Notes under the pieces: model-generated
What the model was told of the DNA's origin: nothing
The model's input: the letters and a program-made list of their open reading frames with translations, nothing else
The model's database searches: none
Shown here: positions 42,522-51,840 of the stretch, in pieces
How positions within the stretch are numbered: position 1 is the stretch's first letter
Layout: every line of letters begins with the position of its first letter
Assembly: GCF_036840915.1 (NCBI RefSeq)
Contig: NZ_CP085725.1
Span: forward strand, 372,001-436,000
DNA: 64,000 nucleotides
DNA from: Flavobacterium hankyongi
Lineage (GTDB): Bacteria; Bacteroidota; Bacteroidia; Flavobacteriales; Flavobacteriaceae
Direction of reading: 5' to 3'
Program-made: the position numbers and the translations under genes

Positions 42522-44201
42522 TTATTCTAGTTTTTCAATCTTTTTAAAGTGTTTTAGGATTTCGTCTAATTCATTATCATCATTGTGCTTTGCAAGGAGT
42601 AACCTATTGTCTATTGTGCAAAAGCATTTTCCGTTTAGTTTTTTAAAGTTTTTCTCAACAAATGTTTCGTAATCTTCTGTTTTTAAAAGGGATTCATAAA
42701 ATTCAAAACCACAATCTTCTTTATCATTGAAAAAATCTAAAAAATGATTTCTAAAGGTGTCTTTAATTTCTTTACGAAATGATTGTATTTCAAATTCGTT
42801 GAAGTTTGTATATGCCTTTAAAACGTATAAAAAATTGATTTTATATTGATGTACAAATAATGTATCTCTATCAAATAATCTGTCTTCAAAATGGCAGGAA
42901 GGTATTGGTTTACCCTTTTTCTTTATTGAATGTATGTCATAGTTTTCAATGTCGTCTATATAACCATAAATAAAGAAGTTGGGTGATATGTTATATCCTT
43001 CTGTTGTTTTATCTCTATATCTTAAACTACCTAAATGATTTTGCCCTTTTTTATTTAATAAATCAATATTGAATTGAATTACATTTTTAGCATAAGTAAA
43101 TTGTTTATACTTTGATACTTTTCCTGCTGAACTGTCTGATTTGTAGTATTTAGAATCACCAATATAGAAAATATTGCTTGTATCTATTAATGATTTATAA
43201 TCGTAAATGTGGTCAATGATTTTACCATCATCATTGTTTTTTAACTTGTCTATGGTAATGCCATCAACTTCAAGTGTGTTTAATTCGTCTGAAAATAATT
43301 TATCTACCATATCCTCAAATACTAAATTGTAATTGCTGATTGCTAAAAAATCTTCTCTTTTTCGTTTAATACTACTTTTGTCAAATTGAGAGAAATACAT
43401 TTCACATAAAACATACATTTTCTTTAAAGTGTCGTTAAAGTATCTATGTTTTATTTTTCTAAGTTTAGCACTTCCATTTAAACATAATCTATCAAATGAC
43501 TGCCCTTTTATAAGATTGAATGATTTATCAATTTTTAGGTTTAAGTTATGCTCTGTACTGAGACGATTTAGGATTGAAAAGAAATAAGTTAGTAACTCTT
43601 CTTCTGTATTTATTATTTTCTTTTTATTTGTAATTTCAACATAAATAGGTGTTTTACCATTTGCTAAAATAGGTAATGACTTCCTAATAGTTTTCTCCCA
43701 TTTTGGCTTTTTCGCTTGATTTGAGACAAACTCTATGTGTTTGAATAATATTTGTTGTTTGTTCTTTTTATAGAAGTTTACAAAGCTTAATAATAGGTCC
43801 AAAAAAGAATATTCTTTATCTCCTAAATTTGTGTTTAGCTCAAACGTCTCGGTATTATGAATTATAGAAGTGTCGGTGTATCTCTTTTTAAACTCCGTTA
43901 AACTGTTATAAAAATGTACTGATAATTGACGAACCCAATTGTATTGTGTTTTATGCTTTATGGATTCATTTTTTATTAAATCAACTAATTCACTTTTTTC
44001 GCAACCAAATACTGTTTTTTCTTTATCCTTCATAAAGACTTTTGGCAGCATGAAAACTAAACTATTTTTCTCAAATGAATGGTAATACCCTACAGACGTA
44101 ATTGTTCCATCCAAACCGTTTTGTTTATAAAACTTTGGATCATCAAATACTTCTTGAAGTAAATCGATTGGATATATTTCGTTCTCTATTAGGATTTTCA
44201 T
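42522..44201 (-). CDS. LlaJI/McrC-like restriction endonuclease subunit
   Basis: The 559-aa protein has an N-terminal adaptor-like domain and a C-terminal PD-(D/E)XK nuclease. It shows YNLVFEDMVDKLF near 291-303, then D330 and D349-x-K351 in IGDSKYY. It is encoded 17 bp after the McrB-like gene. The pair matches the two restriction subunits of LlaJI and McrBC, where the AAA+ ring drives translocation and this subunit cuts DNA. A long C-terminal extension of about 190 residues after the active site is typical for LlaJI-type rather than short McrC. Confidence 0.8.
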   Translation of the reverse strand: MKILIENEIYPIDLLQEVFDDPKFYKQNGLDGTITSVGYYHSFEKNSLVFMLPKVFMKDKEKTVFGCEKSELVDLIKNESIKHKTQYNWVRQLSVHFYNSLTEFKKRYTDTSIIHNTETFELNTNLGDKEYSFLDLLLSFVNFYKKNKQQILFKHIEFVSNQAKKPKWEKTIRKSLPILANGKTPIYVEITNKKKIINTEEELLTYFFSILNRLSTEHNLNLKIDKSFNLIKGQSFDRLCLNGSAKLRKIKHRYFNDTLKKMYVLCEMYFSQFDKSSIKRKREDFLAISNYNLVFEDMVDKLFSDELNTLEVDGITIDKLKNNDDGKIIDHIYDYKSLIDTSNIFYIGDSKYYKSDSSAGKVSKYKQFTYAKNVIQFNIDLLNKKGQNHLGSLRYRDKTTEGYNISPNFFIYGYIDDIENYDIHSIKKKGKPIPSCHFEDRLFDRDTLFVHQYKINFLYVLKAYTNFNEFEIQSFRKEIKDTFRNHFLDFFNDKEDCGFEFYESLLKTEDYETFVEKNFKKLNGKCFCTIDNRLLLAKHNDDNELDEILKHFKKIEKLE

Positions 44202-44218
44202 TCCCTTAAGTTTATTTA

Positions 44219-46060
44219 TTATTTTTTATTTATAGTAACATCTAATGTGTTTAGAATTTTTAGAACTGCTTCTTTACCTTTGTCATCTACAGGAAAAAAC
44301 TTTTCATAAGCTAAGCCTTTAAAAAGTGTGCTATTCTCATCTTTAAAAACATCATTCCATAAATAGAAAATAACTTTATTTACAAATGATTTTAAAGAAA
44401 TGTGATTGTTTGCTAAATCAGGCATTATGAAATAATTACCCAAACATTTATCCATGCCTAGTGACTCATTATCCATAATGTGATTCAAATTTATTTTTTC
44501 AATAAATTCTATCCATTCGAAAGTTGTTGTATCGTCAATTTCTACTATAAATTTAAACGATAAGTTATCATCGTTTTGATTGTTTCCATTTTTATAAGTG
44601 ATAGGTATGTATTCCCAGTCCCATCTTCTTTTGAATGCACTATCCATTGGAAATAAAGATTGGTCTGAGGTATTCATCGATGCATAGATAATTAAATTGT
44701 CAGGTAACCTCATTTTGTCACCTTCAATGCCTTTTAATCCATCACCTTTTAATTCCTTTTTTAAATGGTCAATAAGTTCATCGCTTGGAGAAATTGAGTA
44801 TTCGGGATTTCTATCTAATAATTGAAAAATATCACCAAATATTTCAGCACAATTACCTCTATTTATTTCCTCAATTACTAAGTAGTAATTATTTTTTTCA
44901 ATATCATTCCATGCTTTAACATAGATATTTGTGAAAATTTGAGGAACAAATTCATATTTAATTTCTCCATTTTTAGAAGTAGGTTTATATCCTCCCACAA
45001 ATGAATTATAATCATAATCAGGATGAAAAGTAACTCTTTCTGTGAATTGTTCTTTACCTTTAACTATATCTTTAATCTTATTTGATTTACCAGTTCCTGG
45101 AGCACCGTAATAAATTATGTTTTTGGATTTTGGTAAATCAGTTTCATTAATTGTATTAACATTTTCAGGAACAATTATTTCAATGTTTGTTGATTTTGGT
45201 GACAAATTAAGTTTTGTATTTACTCTTGAAGAATATTCTTTTAATTCCTCAATTTCTATATTTGAATGAAGTTTAAATCCTTCATTTCTAGTGTCTTCAA
45301 TGTAATAATTTAAATTGTCGCTGAGAGAACTCTTTAGAATTCGTAACGGACCAACTTGTTCAATTGAATCATTACTTTCTACAGTATTTCCTAATATTAT
45401 TTCTTCGTAAATACCAATTTGTTGAAACATAATTTCTGTCCCAGAAACTCTTATTTTGTATGTGGTTTCTTCTGAAAAAGTTGAAAGTAATTTTGATAAT
45501 TTGTTATTTACTGAATCATCAGTCGAACCTTTATTTATGATAACATTAAACAAGTAATTTTTAAATCTTTCTGATAGTATATTTTCCTCGTTACTAAATG
45601 TTAATTCTATTAAATCAACATTAGTTGAGAAAAATATTTTCTTTGAATATCTATTACCGCCAGTTCTCTCAATAGTGTTGGCTTTATTTTTATCTTCAAA
45701 AATTATTTCGCCTAGTTTCCAATATAATTGTAATGCTACTTGTAATGATTCAATATGTTGAGTAAATAATGGAGAGTTATTAAAATAGTCTAAAAAAACA
45801 TTTTTATCAATACCTTCAGAATTAATTTGTGAATCAAAAAAATTAAATATAAGGGATTCATATTCTTCCTTCAATTTTATAGCAATTTTATTATTGCTGT
45901 TTGAGTATTCAACACAAAAAACAATTTCACTTTTTTTAGTTGCTGCATAAATAGAATAAAATACAGCTAATAATTTATTTATATCAGGTAAAGAACATTT
46001 AATTCCTAATCTTAAATTTAATTCTTCACGGTTTACAATATTTTTTGGATTAACTTTCAT
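44219..46060 (-). CDS. McrB-like AAA+ restriction subunit
   Basis: The 613-aa protein has a DNA-recognition-like N-terminal region of about 300 aa and a McrB-type AAA+ domain: Walker A GAPGTGKS at 319-326, HPDYDYNSFVGGYKP, Walker B YLVIEEINRGN near 393-403, sensor MNTSD at 462-466 and arginine finger near R478-R479. Such proteins hydrolyse GTP or ATP and assemble with a McrC partner. Its start overlaps the C5-methyltransferase by 11 nt. The N-terminus decides which DNA or modification is recognised and cannot be read from sequence. Confidence 0.88.
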   Translation of the reverse strand: MKVNPKNIVNREELNLRLGIKCSLPDINKLLAVFYSIYAATKKSEIVFCVEYSNSNNKIAIKLKEEYESLIFNFFDSQINSEGIDKNVFLDYFNNSPLFTQHIESLQVALQLYWKLGEIIFEDKNKANTIERTGGNRYSKKIFFSTNVDLIELTFSNEENILSERFKNYLFNVIINKGSTDDSVNNKLSKLLSTFSEETTYKIRVSGTEIMFQQIGIYEEIILGNTVESNDSIEQVGPLRILKSSLSDNLNYYIEDTRNEGFKLHSNIEIEELKEYSSRVNTKLNLSPKSTNIEIIVPENVNTINETDLPKSKNIIYYGAPGTGKSNKIKDIVKGKEQFTERVTFHPDYDYNSFVGGYKPTSKNGEIKYEFVPQIFTNIYVKAWNDIEKNNYYLVIEEINRGNCAEIFGDIFQLLDRNPEYSISPSDELIDHLKKELKGDGLKGIEGDKMRLPDNLIIYASMNTSDQSLFPMDSAFKRRWDWEYIPITYKNGNNQNDDNLSFKFIVEIDDTTTFEWIEFIEKINLNHIMDNESLGMDKCLGNYFIMPDLANNHISLKSFVNKVIFYLWNDVFKDENSTLFKGLAYEKFFPVDDKGKEAVLKILNTLDVTINKK

Positions 46061-47117
46061 TGTTTATATCATTTAAAATTTGTTTTGCTACTGCTGATGC
46101 TAATAATGGAGGAACTGCATTCCCCACTTGTTTCATTTGACAAGTTTTGGAACCATAAAAAATAAAATTATCAGAAAATGACTGAATTCTCGCTGCTTCT
46201 CTTACAGTTAAACATCTATTTAATATTGGGTGTGTGAACAATCCCGATGAAGGAGTGTCAAATCTTGTTGTAATAGTTGCAGCAATACCATCCTCTTTTA
46301 GTCTTGACCAAGTACCACTAAATATAGATTTTGTACGATGTTCTTCAGGTAACACCTCTTTACCTTTACCAACTGGAATTAATTTTAGTCTTTCAATTGC
46401 AAGTTTTGAATGTTTTGTTGCTATATGATTATGAACAATTTTTGATTTGTTTCGTAGTAGTTTTTGATAATTTGATATATATTTAATTTCACGATACTCA
46501 GTAACTTTTTCACCCTCACCAGATTCAATAAAAGGCAAATCATAAATAGCTTCTTTTACTGTAACTTTATTTTTGTTAGGTTCAGGAAAATCAATAATCT
46601 TTGATTTTAATGTACCAATAAAAAATGCTCTTCTTCGATTTTGTGGAACACCATAGTCTGATGCATTTAAAGTTTTTGCATTTACTTTGTATCCAATCTC
46701 CTCAAATCCCTGAACAATTTCATTTTTAAAAAAACCATTTGCAGTCGTCAATATATTAGGCACATTTTCCAAAACAAAATAATTTGGTTTAAAAATATCT
46801 ACTGCTTCAATAAATTTTTGAAATAAATAATTTCTTTCATCTTTTATACTTAGTCTTTTGCCTTTTTGAGAAAATCCCTGACAAGGTGGACCACCAACAA
46901 TAACATCAACACTTCCGTGTTTTTCTTTTAAAACATTAAAATCAATTTTAGCAATATCCTCTGCATATACATCAGTGTTGGGATGGTTTAATCTGTATGA
47001 TTCTGCAATTTCTTTATCATATTCAATTGCGAACTCTACTTCAAAACCATTTGAAATAAAACCTTGTGACAGACCACCAACTCCAGCAAATAAATCAATA
47101 ATTCTTAAACTACTCAT
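46050..47117 (-). CDS. DNA cytosine-C5 methyltransferase
   Basis: The 355-aa enzyme has all main C5-MTase motifs: I (DLFAGVGGLSQGF), IV with catalytic C79 (GGPPCQGFSQKG), VI (LENVPN), VIII (QNRRRAFFIG), IX (LTVREAARIQSF) and X (QVGNAVPPLLA). The target-recognition region is between VIII and IX. It should protect host DNA from the McrBC-like subunits. It could also be the counterpart of DrmMII in DISARM. It overlaps the adenine-type MTase by 8 nt. Confidence 0.93.
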   Translation of the reverse strand: MSSLRIIDLFAGVGGLSQGFISNGFEVEFAIEYDKEIAESYRLNHPNTDVYAEDIAKIDFNVLKEKHGSVDVIVGGPPCQGFSQKGKRLSIKDERNYLFQKFIEAVDIFKPNYFVLENVPNILTTANGFFKNEIVQGFEEIGYKVNAKTLNASDYGVPQNRRRAFFIGTLKSKIIDFPEPNKNKVTVKEAIYDLPFIESGEGEKVTEYREIKYISNYQKLLRNKSKIVHNHIATKHSKLAIERLKLIPVGKGKEVLPEEHRTKSIFSGTWSRLKEDGIAATITTRFDTPSSGLFTHPILNRCLTVREAARIQSFSDNFIFYGSKTCQMKQVGNAVPPLLASAVAKQILNDINNES

Positions 47118-47973
47118 TTAAAATTCTATTTTTTGAAATTTCAAAATATTCTTCGGATAATTCAATGCCAATAAACTTTCTTTTATGTTTCAATGAAGCT
47201 ACACCTGTTGTTCCACTACCCATAAAAGGGTCTAGAATAACATCATTTTCGTTTGAAAGCAACTTTACAAAATGTGACATTAACTTTAAAGGTTTCTGAG
47301 TAGGATGTTTACCGAATTTTTTTTCTTTAGCTGTTGTTAATGATGTTTCAATAAAGTCATGGTGCATAATACCATCATTATTGAATGTGCCTGAAGTATC
47401 ATTATATATAAAATAAACCCATGCTTCAGTTGAATTAACAAAATGAATATTCATGTTTCTAGGCATAGGATTAGTTTTGTGCCAAATCCCAGTTGTTTTA
47501 TAGTAAAACTTATATTCTGATGCTATTTTTATTATGGTTTCTAGTTTAATCAAAGACATAAACATTAATAATGAGCCACTTTTTTTAAGTATTCTACTAC
47601 TTTCTTTGAAAAATTCTCTCATTTCTTTTTCCCAATCTTTTTGAGATAAATTATCCCAACCAGCGTAGGCAAATTGATTTTCTCTCATTTTAACTAAGTT
47701 CGTATTACGATTGTGCATAAATTCACCTAAGTTATAAGGAGGGTCTGTTAGAATTAAATCAACACTATTACTACCGATAAATGCCATTAGATCATTACAA
47801 TTACCATTTCCTAGCAAACTATTATTTGTAATTGCTTCAAAGCTAACATTTGTTTTTTTTGAGGAAATAATAAAATCCTTTTCTAAATTATTCTCATCCA
47901 TATAGTTGAATAAATCAACATATGGTTCTTCTACTAGAAATATTTCTCTCTCTAAATTCTCTATATATACCAT
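47110..47973 (-). CDS. DNA amino-methyltransferase, beta class (probably N6-adenine)
   Basis: The 287-aa enzyme has catalytic motif IV DPPYNLGEF at residues 77-85 and SAM-binding motif I DPFMGSGTTG at 248-257. That order (IV before I) is the beta class. The aspartate in DPPY suggests N6-adenine rather than N4-cytosine, which tends to be SPPY. A target-recognition loop is expected between. It is 6 bp from the XRE gene and overlaps the C5-MTase, so both are made together. Confidence 0.87.
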   Translation of the reverse strand: MVYIENLEREIFLVEEPYVDLFNYMDENNLEKDFIISSKKTNVSFEAITNNSLLGNGNCNDLMAFIGSNSVDLILTDPPYNLGEFMHNRNTNLVKMRENQFAYAGWDNLSQKDWEKEMREFFKESSRILKKSGSLLMFMSLIKLETIIKIASEYKFYYKTTGIWHKTNPMPRNMNIHFVNSTEAWVYFIYNDTSGTFNNDGIMHHDFIETSLTTAKEKKFGKHPTQKPLKLMSHFVKLLSNENDVILDPFMGSGTTGVASLKHKRKFIGIELSEEYFEISKNRILNE

Positions 47974-47979
47974 TTATTT

Positions 47980-48264
47980 CTAATTTGATTTAAAATTTTC
48001 ATTTGCAACTTTTAAAATTTCAGAAGCATTATTCTCTTCTTTGATTAAATTATATACCTGGTCTGCCATCCAAATTGTACATAAATCTTTTTCATTTGTT
48101 TTTAAAACTGATGCTAGAATTGGAATATGCTCTCTTTTAGCTCTTCTTTCACCTCTTTCAATTTTGCTGAGCATAGCGGTATCCATGTCTAAAGCATTAG
48201 CTAATTGTCTTTGCAATAGATGGTTTTGTTCTCGTAATTGCTTTATGTGTTCTCCGAACTTCAT
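47980..48264 (-). CDS. XRE-family regulator (controller-type)
   Basis: The 94-aa protein has an N-terminal HTH: IKQLREQNHLLQRQLANALD, then AMLSKIERGERR. A helical tail follows. The size, the position as first gene and the closeness to two MTases fit a C protein or controller that delays restriction until methylation is done. The TGTCAAATTTTGTCTA element 17 bp upstream is a possible operator. Confidence 0.82.
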   Translation of the reverse strand: MKFGEHIKQLREQNHLLQRQLANALDMDTAMLSKIERGERRAKREHIPILASVLKTNEKDLCTIWMADQVYNLIKEENNASEILKVANENFKSN

Positions 48265-48280
48265 ATTACTATAAATGACT

Positions 48281-48296
48281 TGTCAAATTTTGTCTA
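48281..48296 (-). promoter_or_regulatory. Candidate operator of the defence operon
   Basis: TGTCAAATTTTGTCTA contains the dyad CAAATTTTG and lies 17-32 bp before the XRE start codon, where an autoregulatory operator is expected. No clear promoter boxes of the TTTG/TAnnTTTG type stand out, so the transcription start is not fixed. Confidence 0.35.
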
Positions 48297-48381
48297 ATGT
48301 AGGAAAAAGTAAGAAAGAAATAAGCAAAGGAAATAAAAAGTTATCCACAAGTTATTAGTTAGTTGAGGGGTTTGAGGGAAT

Positions 48382-48407
48382 AAGGGAAACTAATACAAGT
48401 TTCCCTT
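48382..48407 (-). terminator. Hairpin over the stop codon of the DUF3987 gene
   Basis: AAGGGAAACT pairs with AGTTTCCCTT across a six-base loop, so the stem spans the DUF3987 stop codon. No strong T run follows. It may weaken read-through into the defence operon rather than stop it fully. Confidence 0.5.
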
Positions 48408-50150
48408 AAAATCCTTATTTTCTTGTTTACTCATGTTGCGGTATTTTCCATTCATTTCTCTATGAATTAATCCTGCTTTTGCAAATGCAGTTATGTAGCC
48501 TTCGGCAGTTTTGTGAGGAATAGTTAATTTCTCTGCAATGGCTAAATAGTCTGTTGTTGTGAAAGCTTCGGGAAGCATTTCCAAGAACTTTTCTTTACGG
48601 TTTGTTCTTGTGGCAACTGGAGTTTCAACAGGTAAATCGTTAAACACTTTGCTACTATGCTGTGTCAAAACCGTTACTACATCGAGTACATTTTGAAAAT
48701 CGATGTCTTCACATTCTCTAGTAGTGGAACAATCGCCGTCTTCCATGATTCGTAAAGTTGTGATTACCATCATTAGACGAAAGGCATTTAATCCCATTCT
48801 TCTGATGGTAGCAATATAATCATCGGTTTGAATATTCAGATATTTGGTTTGCACTTTTGAAAAATATTCATTGAATTGTAATTGTTGGCTTTGGCTCAAT
48901 TTAATTTGAATACTCGGGTTGTTGTTTAACGCTTTGTAGAACTCCAAAAATTGTCCACCTAATTCGTTGTAATAATCGTCTAATCCATTTGTGGTTTGAA
49001 TTTCAAATACGTTTTTCCAAATAGGTGTGATGTTCATGTAATAAAACATAAAACGACTGAATAAACCATTTTCTGCATTTGGTATTAAAGCTGAAACTTG
49101 TTTTGGTGTTCCAGATAATACTGTTGATAAACATGGGTTTTCTATATCTACATATTCTCGGTCTGTTCTACGATAATAGCTTATTGTTTCGTGATGATAC
49201 GCTTTACGAAAACCATCGGAATAATTACCGTAATCGCTTTTAAATGCTTGTGCTAATGTATCTCCTTCGGTTTCAAAAATTAATCCTTCTCCGTTATTAT
49301 CAAACAACAATTGAAATACTCCTGTTGTACTATTATTGGCAGGAATGAACAACATTCTTTCGGGTGGTTTTGCAGGTTTTTCGGCATTTGGATTTTTACC
49401 CTTTTCTTGGTTGTACATTGCAAGGTTAGCTTCGTATTCCTTTTTTATTAAAGTGGCTTGTTCTCGCTTTAATCTGTGTATAGGCTGCACCAATTGTTTG
49501 CATTGGGTTAACCTTCCTTTTCCTGCTGATGCTGGAGCTGTTACAAATAAATACAAGTTTGCCATTACTTTTTTACCATCGTAAATACCATAAATAGTAG
49601 GTAGGCAAGCACTTAATGTTGTGAGTGTTCCCAATAACAAAATATCTCTTTCCTCGTTTGTGGTTGCAGGTTTAACGCAATCTTTTAGGAATAGCGGTAA
49701 GGTGTCGTAAATATGATTTGGAAATACTGGTGTTTTCTCTATTTTTACTTCCGTCACTTCATTATTTACTATTGGTTTTTCATTATGTATTTTAATGTTG
49801 TTCTGTTGTGCTAAATAATAGATTGTAGCCATTGTAACGCCTGTTCCTTTAGCTTTTAAGCAATTGTTGTATTGTACATCACATTCTTTGTAATCATAAG
49901 CACTATTGAATTTACTTATTCTGTGGAAATAGTCTCTACCCATTTCGCCAAATTCGTCAGCTAGTGCAAAGCCAATGTTTCTCCAATTCTCGTAGCCCTG
50001 TGTTATGTCGGTTCCTGTGTATTCAATTTGTTGTAAATAGTTTTCAAACTGATTGTCGGAAACAACAGGAGTAGGTATTTGTTTTGGTTGAGGTTCTTGC
50101 TTTGCAGGAGCTTCTAGCCATTCTTTTGGATTAAATATTTTCTTATTCAT
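48390..50150 (-). CDS. DUF3987 domain primase/helicase-like protein
   Basis: The 586-aa protein has an N-terminal PriCT-2-like region (YTGTDITQGYENWRNIGFAL, near 44-63), and a DUF3987 body with Walker A-like FVTAPASAGKGRL near 204 and SGTPKQV. The C-terminal HTH (FTTDYLAIAEKLTIP) is about 520-575. It is widespread on Bacteroidota integrative elements and is likely to be involved in element replication. Its start overlaps the BT4734-like gene by 4 nt. Confidence 0.85.
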   Translation of the reverse strand: MNKKIFNPKEWLEAPAKQEPQPKQIPTPVVSDNQFENYLQQIEYTGTDITQGYENWRNIGFALADEFGEMGRDYFHRISKFNSAYDYKECDVQYNNCLKAKGTGVTMATIYYLAQQNNIKIHNEKPIVNNEVTEVKIEKTPVFPNHIYDTLPLFLKDCVKPATTNEERDILLLGTLTTLSACLPTIYGIYDGKKVMANLYLFVTAPASAGKGRLTQCKQLVQPIHRLKREQATLIKKEYEANLAMYNQEKGKNPNAEKPAKPPERMLFIPANNSTTGVFQLLFDNNGEGLIFETEGDTLAQAFKSDYGNYSDGFRKAYHHETISYYRRTDREYVDIENPCLSTVLSGTPKQVSALIPNAENGLFSRFMFYYMNITPIWKNVFEIQTTNGLDDYYNELGGQFLEFYKALNNNPSIQIKLSQSQQLQFNEYFSKVQTKYLNIQTDDYIATIRRMGLNAFRLMMVITTLRIMEDGDCSTTRECEDIDFQNVLDVVTVLTQHSSKVFNDLPVETPVATRTNRKEKFLEMLPEAFTTTDYLAIAEKLTIPHKTAEGYITAFAKAGLIHREMNGKYRNMSKQENKDFKGNLY

Positions 50151-51052
50151 TTTGTTGTGTGTCTAGGGTTAATGTAAGCTTCGGAATCATAACATAAAAA
50201 ACAAGCTCGGGAAATGTCTTTTCCAGATGCATCGACTTTGATATTGTATTGCTGCTCTAAATAATTAGATACAGCGGTATAATATTCTTGATGTGTTGCT
50301 TGTTCTAAATCAATTTTTATAATCCATTTTAAACCATCACCGGAAGGAGATTTGAAAAGTAATTCGGTTTCAAAATATTCATCTTTCAATAACATTTCTC
50401 TAGTTTGGTTTAGATTTTCCAAATGATCTAAATCAATTGTCATTAATAGTGAATGTTTGATTAAATCATCATCGTTACGCTTTGTAAAAGTTCCTGAGAA
50501 GGTTACATAATCAAAATGCTTTGCTTTGTACTTTCGTTTCTCTTTTGGGTCTGTAATCGTTCTTAAATGGTTTGTAACGCTTTCATAAGTATTGCTTGTA
50601 ATTAAATCGTATATCTCGCTTAATTTTAATTCTTTCGATGGAAATACATTCATTACAGGAGCTTTGTAAAAACTGCATTTAACATACCAAGTTGTATCTT
50701 CTTGTTCAATGTAATTGCACTCTTTTGTTTCTTCTGTATCAATTCTCAAATGCATTACTTTATTTATTTTTTGAAGTAATTCTGTTTGATTGTTACACTG
50801 AAAATACAATTGAGCAAAGTCGAAGACATCTCCATGAAAATCCAAAATTTCGTCATCTTTATGCGTTGCACAATTATTTACGATACTAACTAATAAAGTT
50901 TCTTTATCCTGATTGTAAGGGTTACAAGTAACACTACATTCTCTCCCATGAAGAGAGAGAACGGTAGCGTTAGGATAAAACTGTCTCAATATAAACGCAT
51001 AGATATTTATACCATAGTGTGTTTTGTTCAGTATTTTTTCCTTTGTAATCAT
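50147..51052 (-). CDS. BT4734/BF3469 family, VirE N-terminal-like protein
   Basis: The 301-aa protein has the polymerase-primase-like core: LLMTIDLDHLENLN and ELLFKSPSGDGLKWIIKI, then a cysteine-rich end (SRACFLCYDSEAYINPR). This corresponds to the BT4734/BF3469 family that always accompanies DUF3987 on Bacteroidota elements. It probably helps initiate replication of the excised element. The last 4 nt overlap the DUF3987 gene. Confidence 0.8.
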   Translation of the reverse strand: MITKEKILNKTHYGINIYAFILRQFYPNATVLSLHGRECSVTCNPYNQDKETLLVSIVNNCATHKDDEILDFHGDVFDFAQLYFQCNNQTELLQKINKVMHLRIDTEETKECNYIEQEDTTWYVKCSFYKAPVMNVFPSKELKLSEIYDLITSNTYESVTNHLRTITDPKEKRKYKAKHFDYVTFSGTFTKRNDDDLIKHSLLMTIDLDHLENLNQTREMLLKDEYFETELLFKSPSGDGLKWIIKIDLEQATHQEYYTAVSNYLEQQYNIKVDASGKDISRACFLCYDSEAYINPRHTTK

Positions 51053-51053
51053 A

Positions 51054-51338
51054 CTACTTGTCTTTTGATTTGTTGGTATAATTACTCTGTAAAAGGTTTT
51101 CTATATCACTTGATTTGTAATAGAATTTACCTTCAATTTTACTGAATGGCAGTGTACCATTGTCACGATAGGTTTGAAGTGTTCGTGGGCTTATATGAAG
51201 TGTTTGTAGTACTTCTTGATTGTCTAACCACTCATCACTTAACTTTCCTCTTTTTTGATTTTTTAAGGCTTCTATATAAGCTTTCAAATATTGAATGTCT
51301 TTTGACATTTCCATTGCTAAGTCCATTAACTCTATCAT
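51054..51338 (-). CDS. Helix-turn-helix protein of the element
   Basis: The 94-aa protein has a MerR/excisionase-like HTH (WLDNQEVLQTLHISPRTLQTYRDNG) in the second half and a helical N-terminus. It is one base downstream of BT4734-like and overlaps the next HTH gene by 4 nt. Bacteroidota elements usually carry two such small HTH proteins that control excision and replication. Confidence 0.8.
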   Translation of the reverse strand: MIELMDLAMEMSKDIQYLKAYIEALKNQKRGKLSDEWLDNQEVLQTLHISPRTLQTYRDNGTLPFSKIEGKFYYKSSDIENLLQSNYTNKSKDK

Positions 51339-51637
51339 AATTGCACCCTCCCTTTCTTAATTAAGTAGTTAGCTGCTTCTTGTTCGATTTCGTCAATAGA
51401 ATTGCTTCTGTTTCTCAAAAGCCAATTGTCAAGTTCTTGGCGATTGAAATACAGTTTTTTCCCATTAGGTTTGTAATGAGGAATGCTTCCAGTACTCGTA
51501 AGTTTATACAAGTGTGACTGGGAAAGTTCTAAATAAATGCAAGCATCGTTAAAGTTTAGTACTTGCTTTTGCATTGCCTGCTGTGTTTCTAGCAATTTTT
51601 CAATGCGTTCTAATTTTTCTAAAATATTAGTGTCCAT
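51335..51637 (-). CDS. Helix-turn-helix excisionase-like protein
   Basis: Start at 51637 (MDTNILEKLERIEKLL) is preferred to the in-frame ATG at 51697. The protein has an N-terminal coiled segment and a MerR-like HTH (FNDACIYLELSQSHLYKLTS), then PNGKKLYFNRQELDNWL. It belongs to the family of small excisionase or replication regulators of integrative elements. It overlaps the next HTH gene by 4 nt. Confidence 0.8.
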   Translation of the reverse strand: MDTNILEKLERIEKLLETQQAMQKQVLNFNDACIYLELSQSHLYKLTSTGSIPHYKPNGKKLYFNRQELDNWLLRNRSNSIDEIEQEAANYLIKKGRVQL

Positions 51638-51840
51638 CTTCCTTAAAAGATTTAATTTAAAATGGACATCTGGCCAAATGTCATAGTTGGTTTTCAACTA
51701 CGTTTCAAAGGTAGGGTAGGCACTTTGGTAAGGAAGAAAAAGGAAAAAATGGTATTAGTAACCTATTGAAAATAAATAGGTTAAAATATTTTTTGGTATT
51801 ATGGTTTGGTATTATGAATTGATAATACCACTTTTTGATT

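Noticed and set aside
48341..48349. TTATCCACA resembling a DnaA box before the defence operon
   Set aside because: It is a single copy without other boxes or an AT-rich unwinding element, so it is probably chance in AT-rich DNA.
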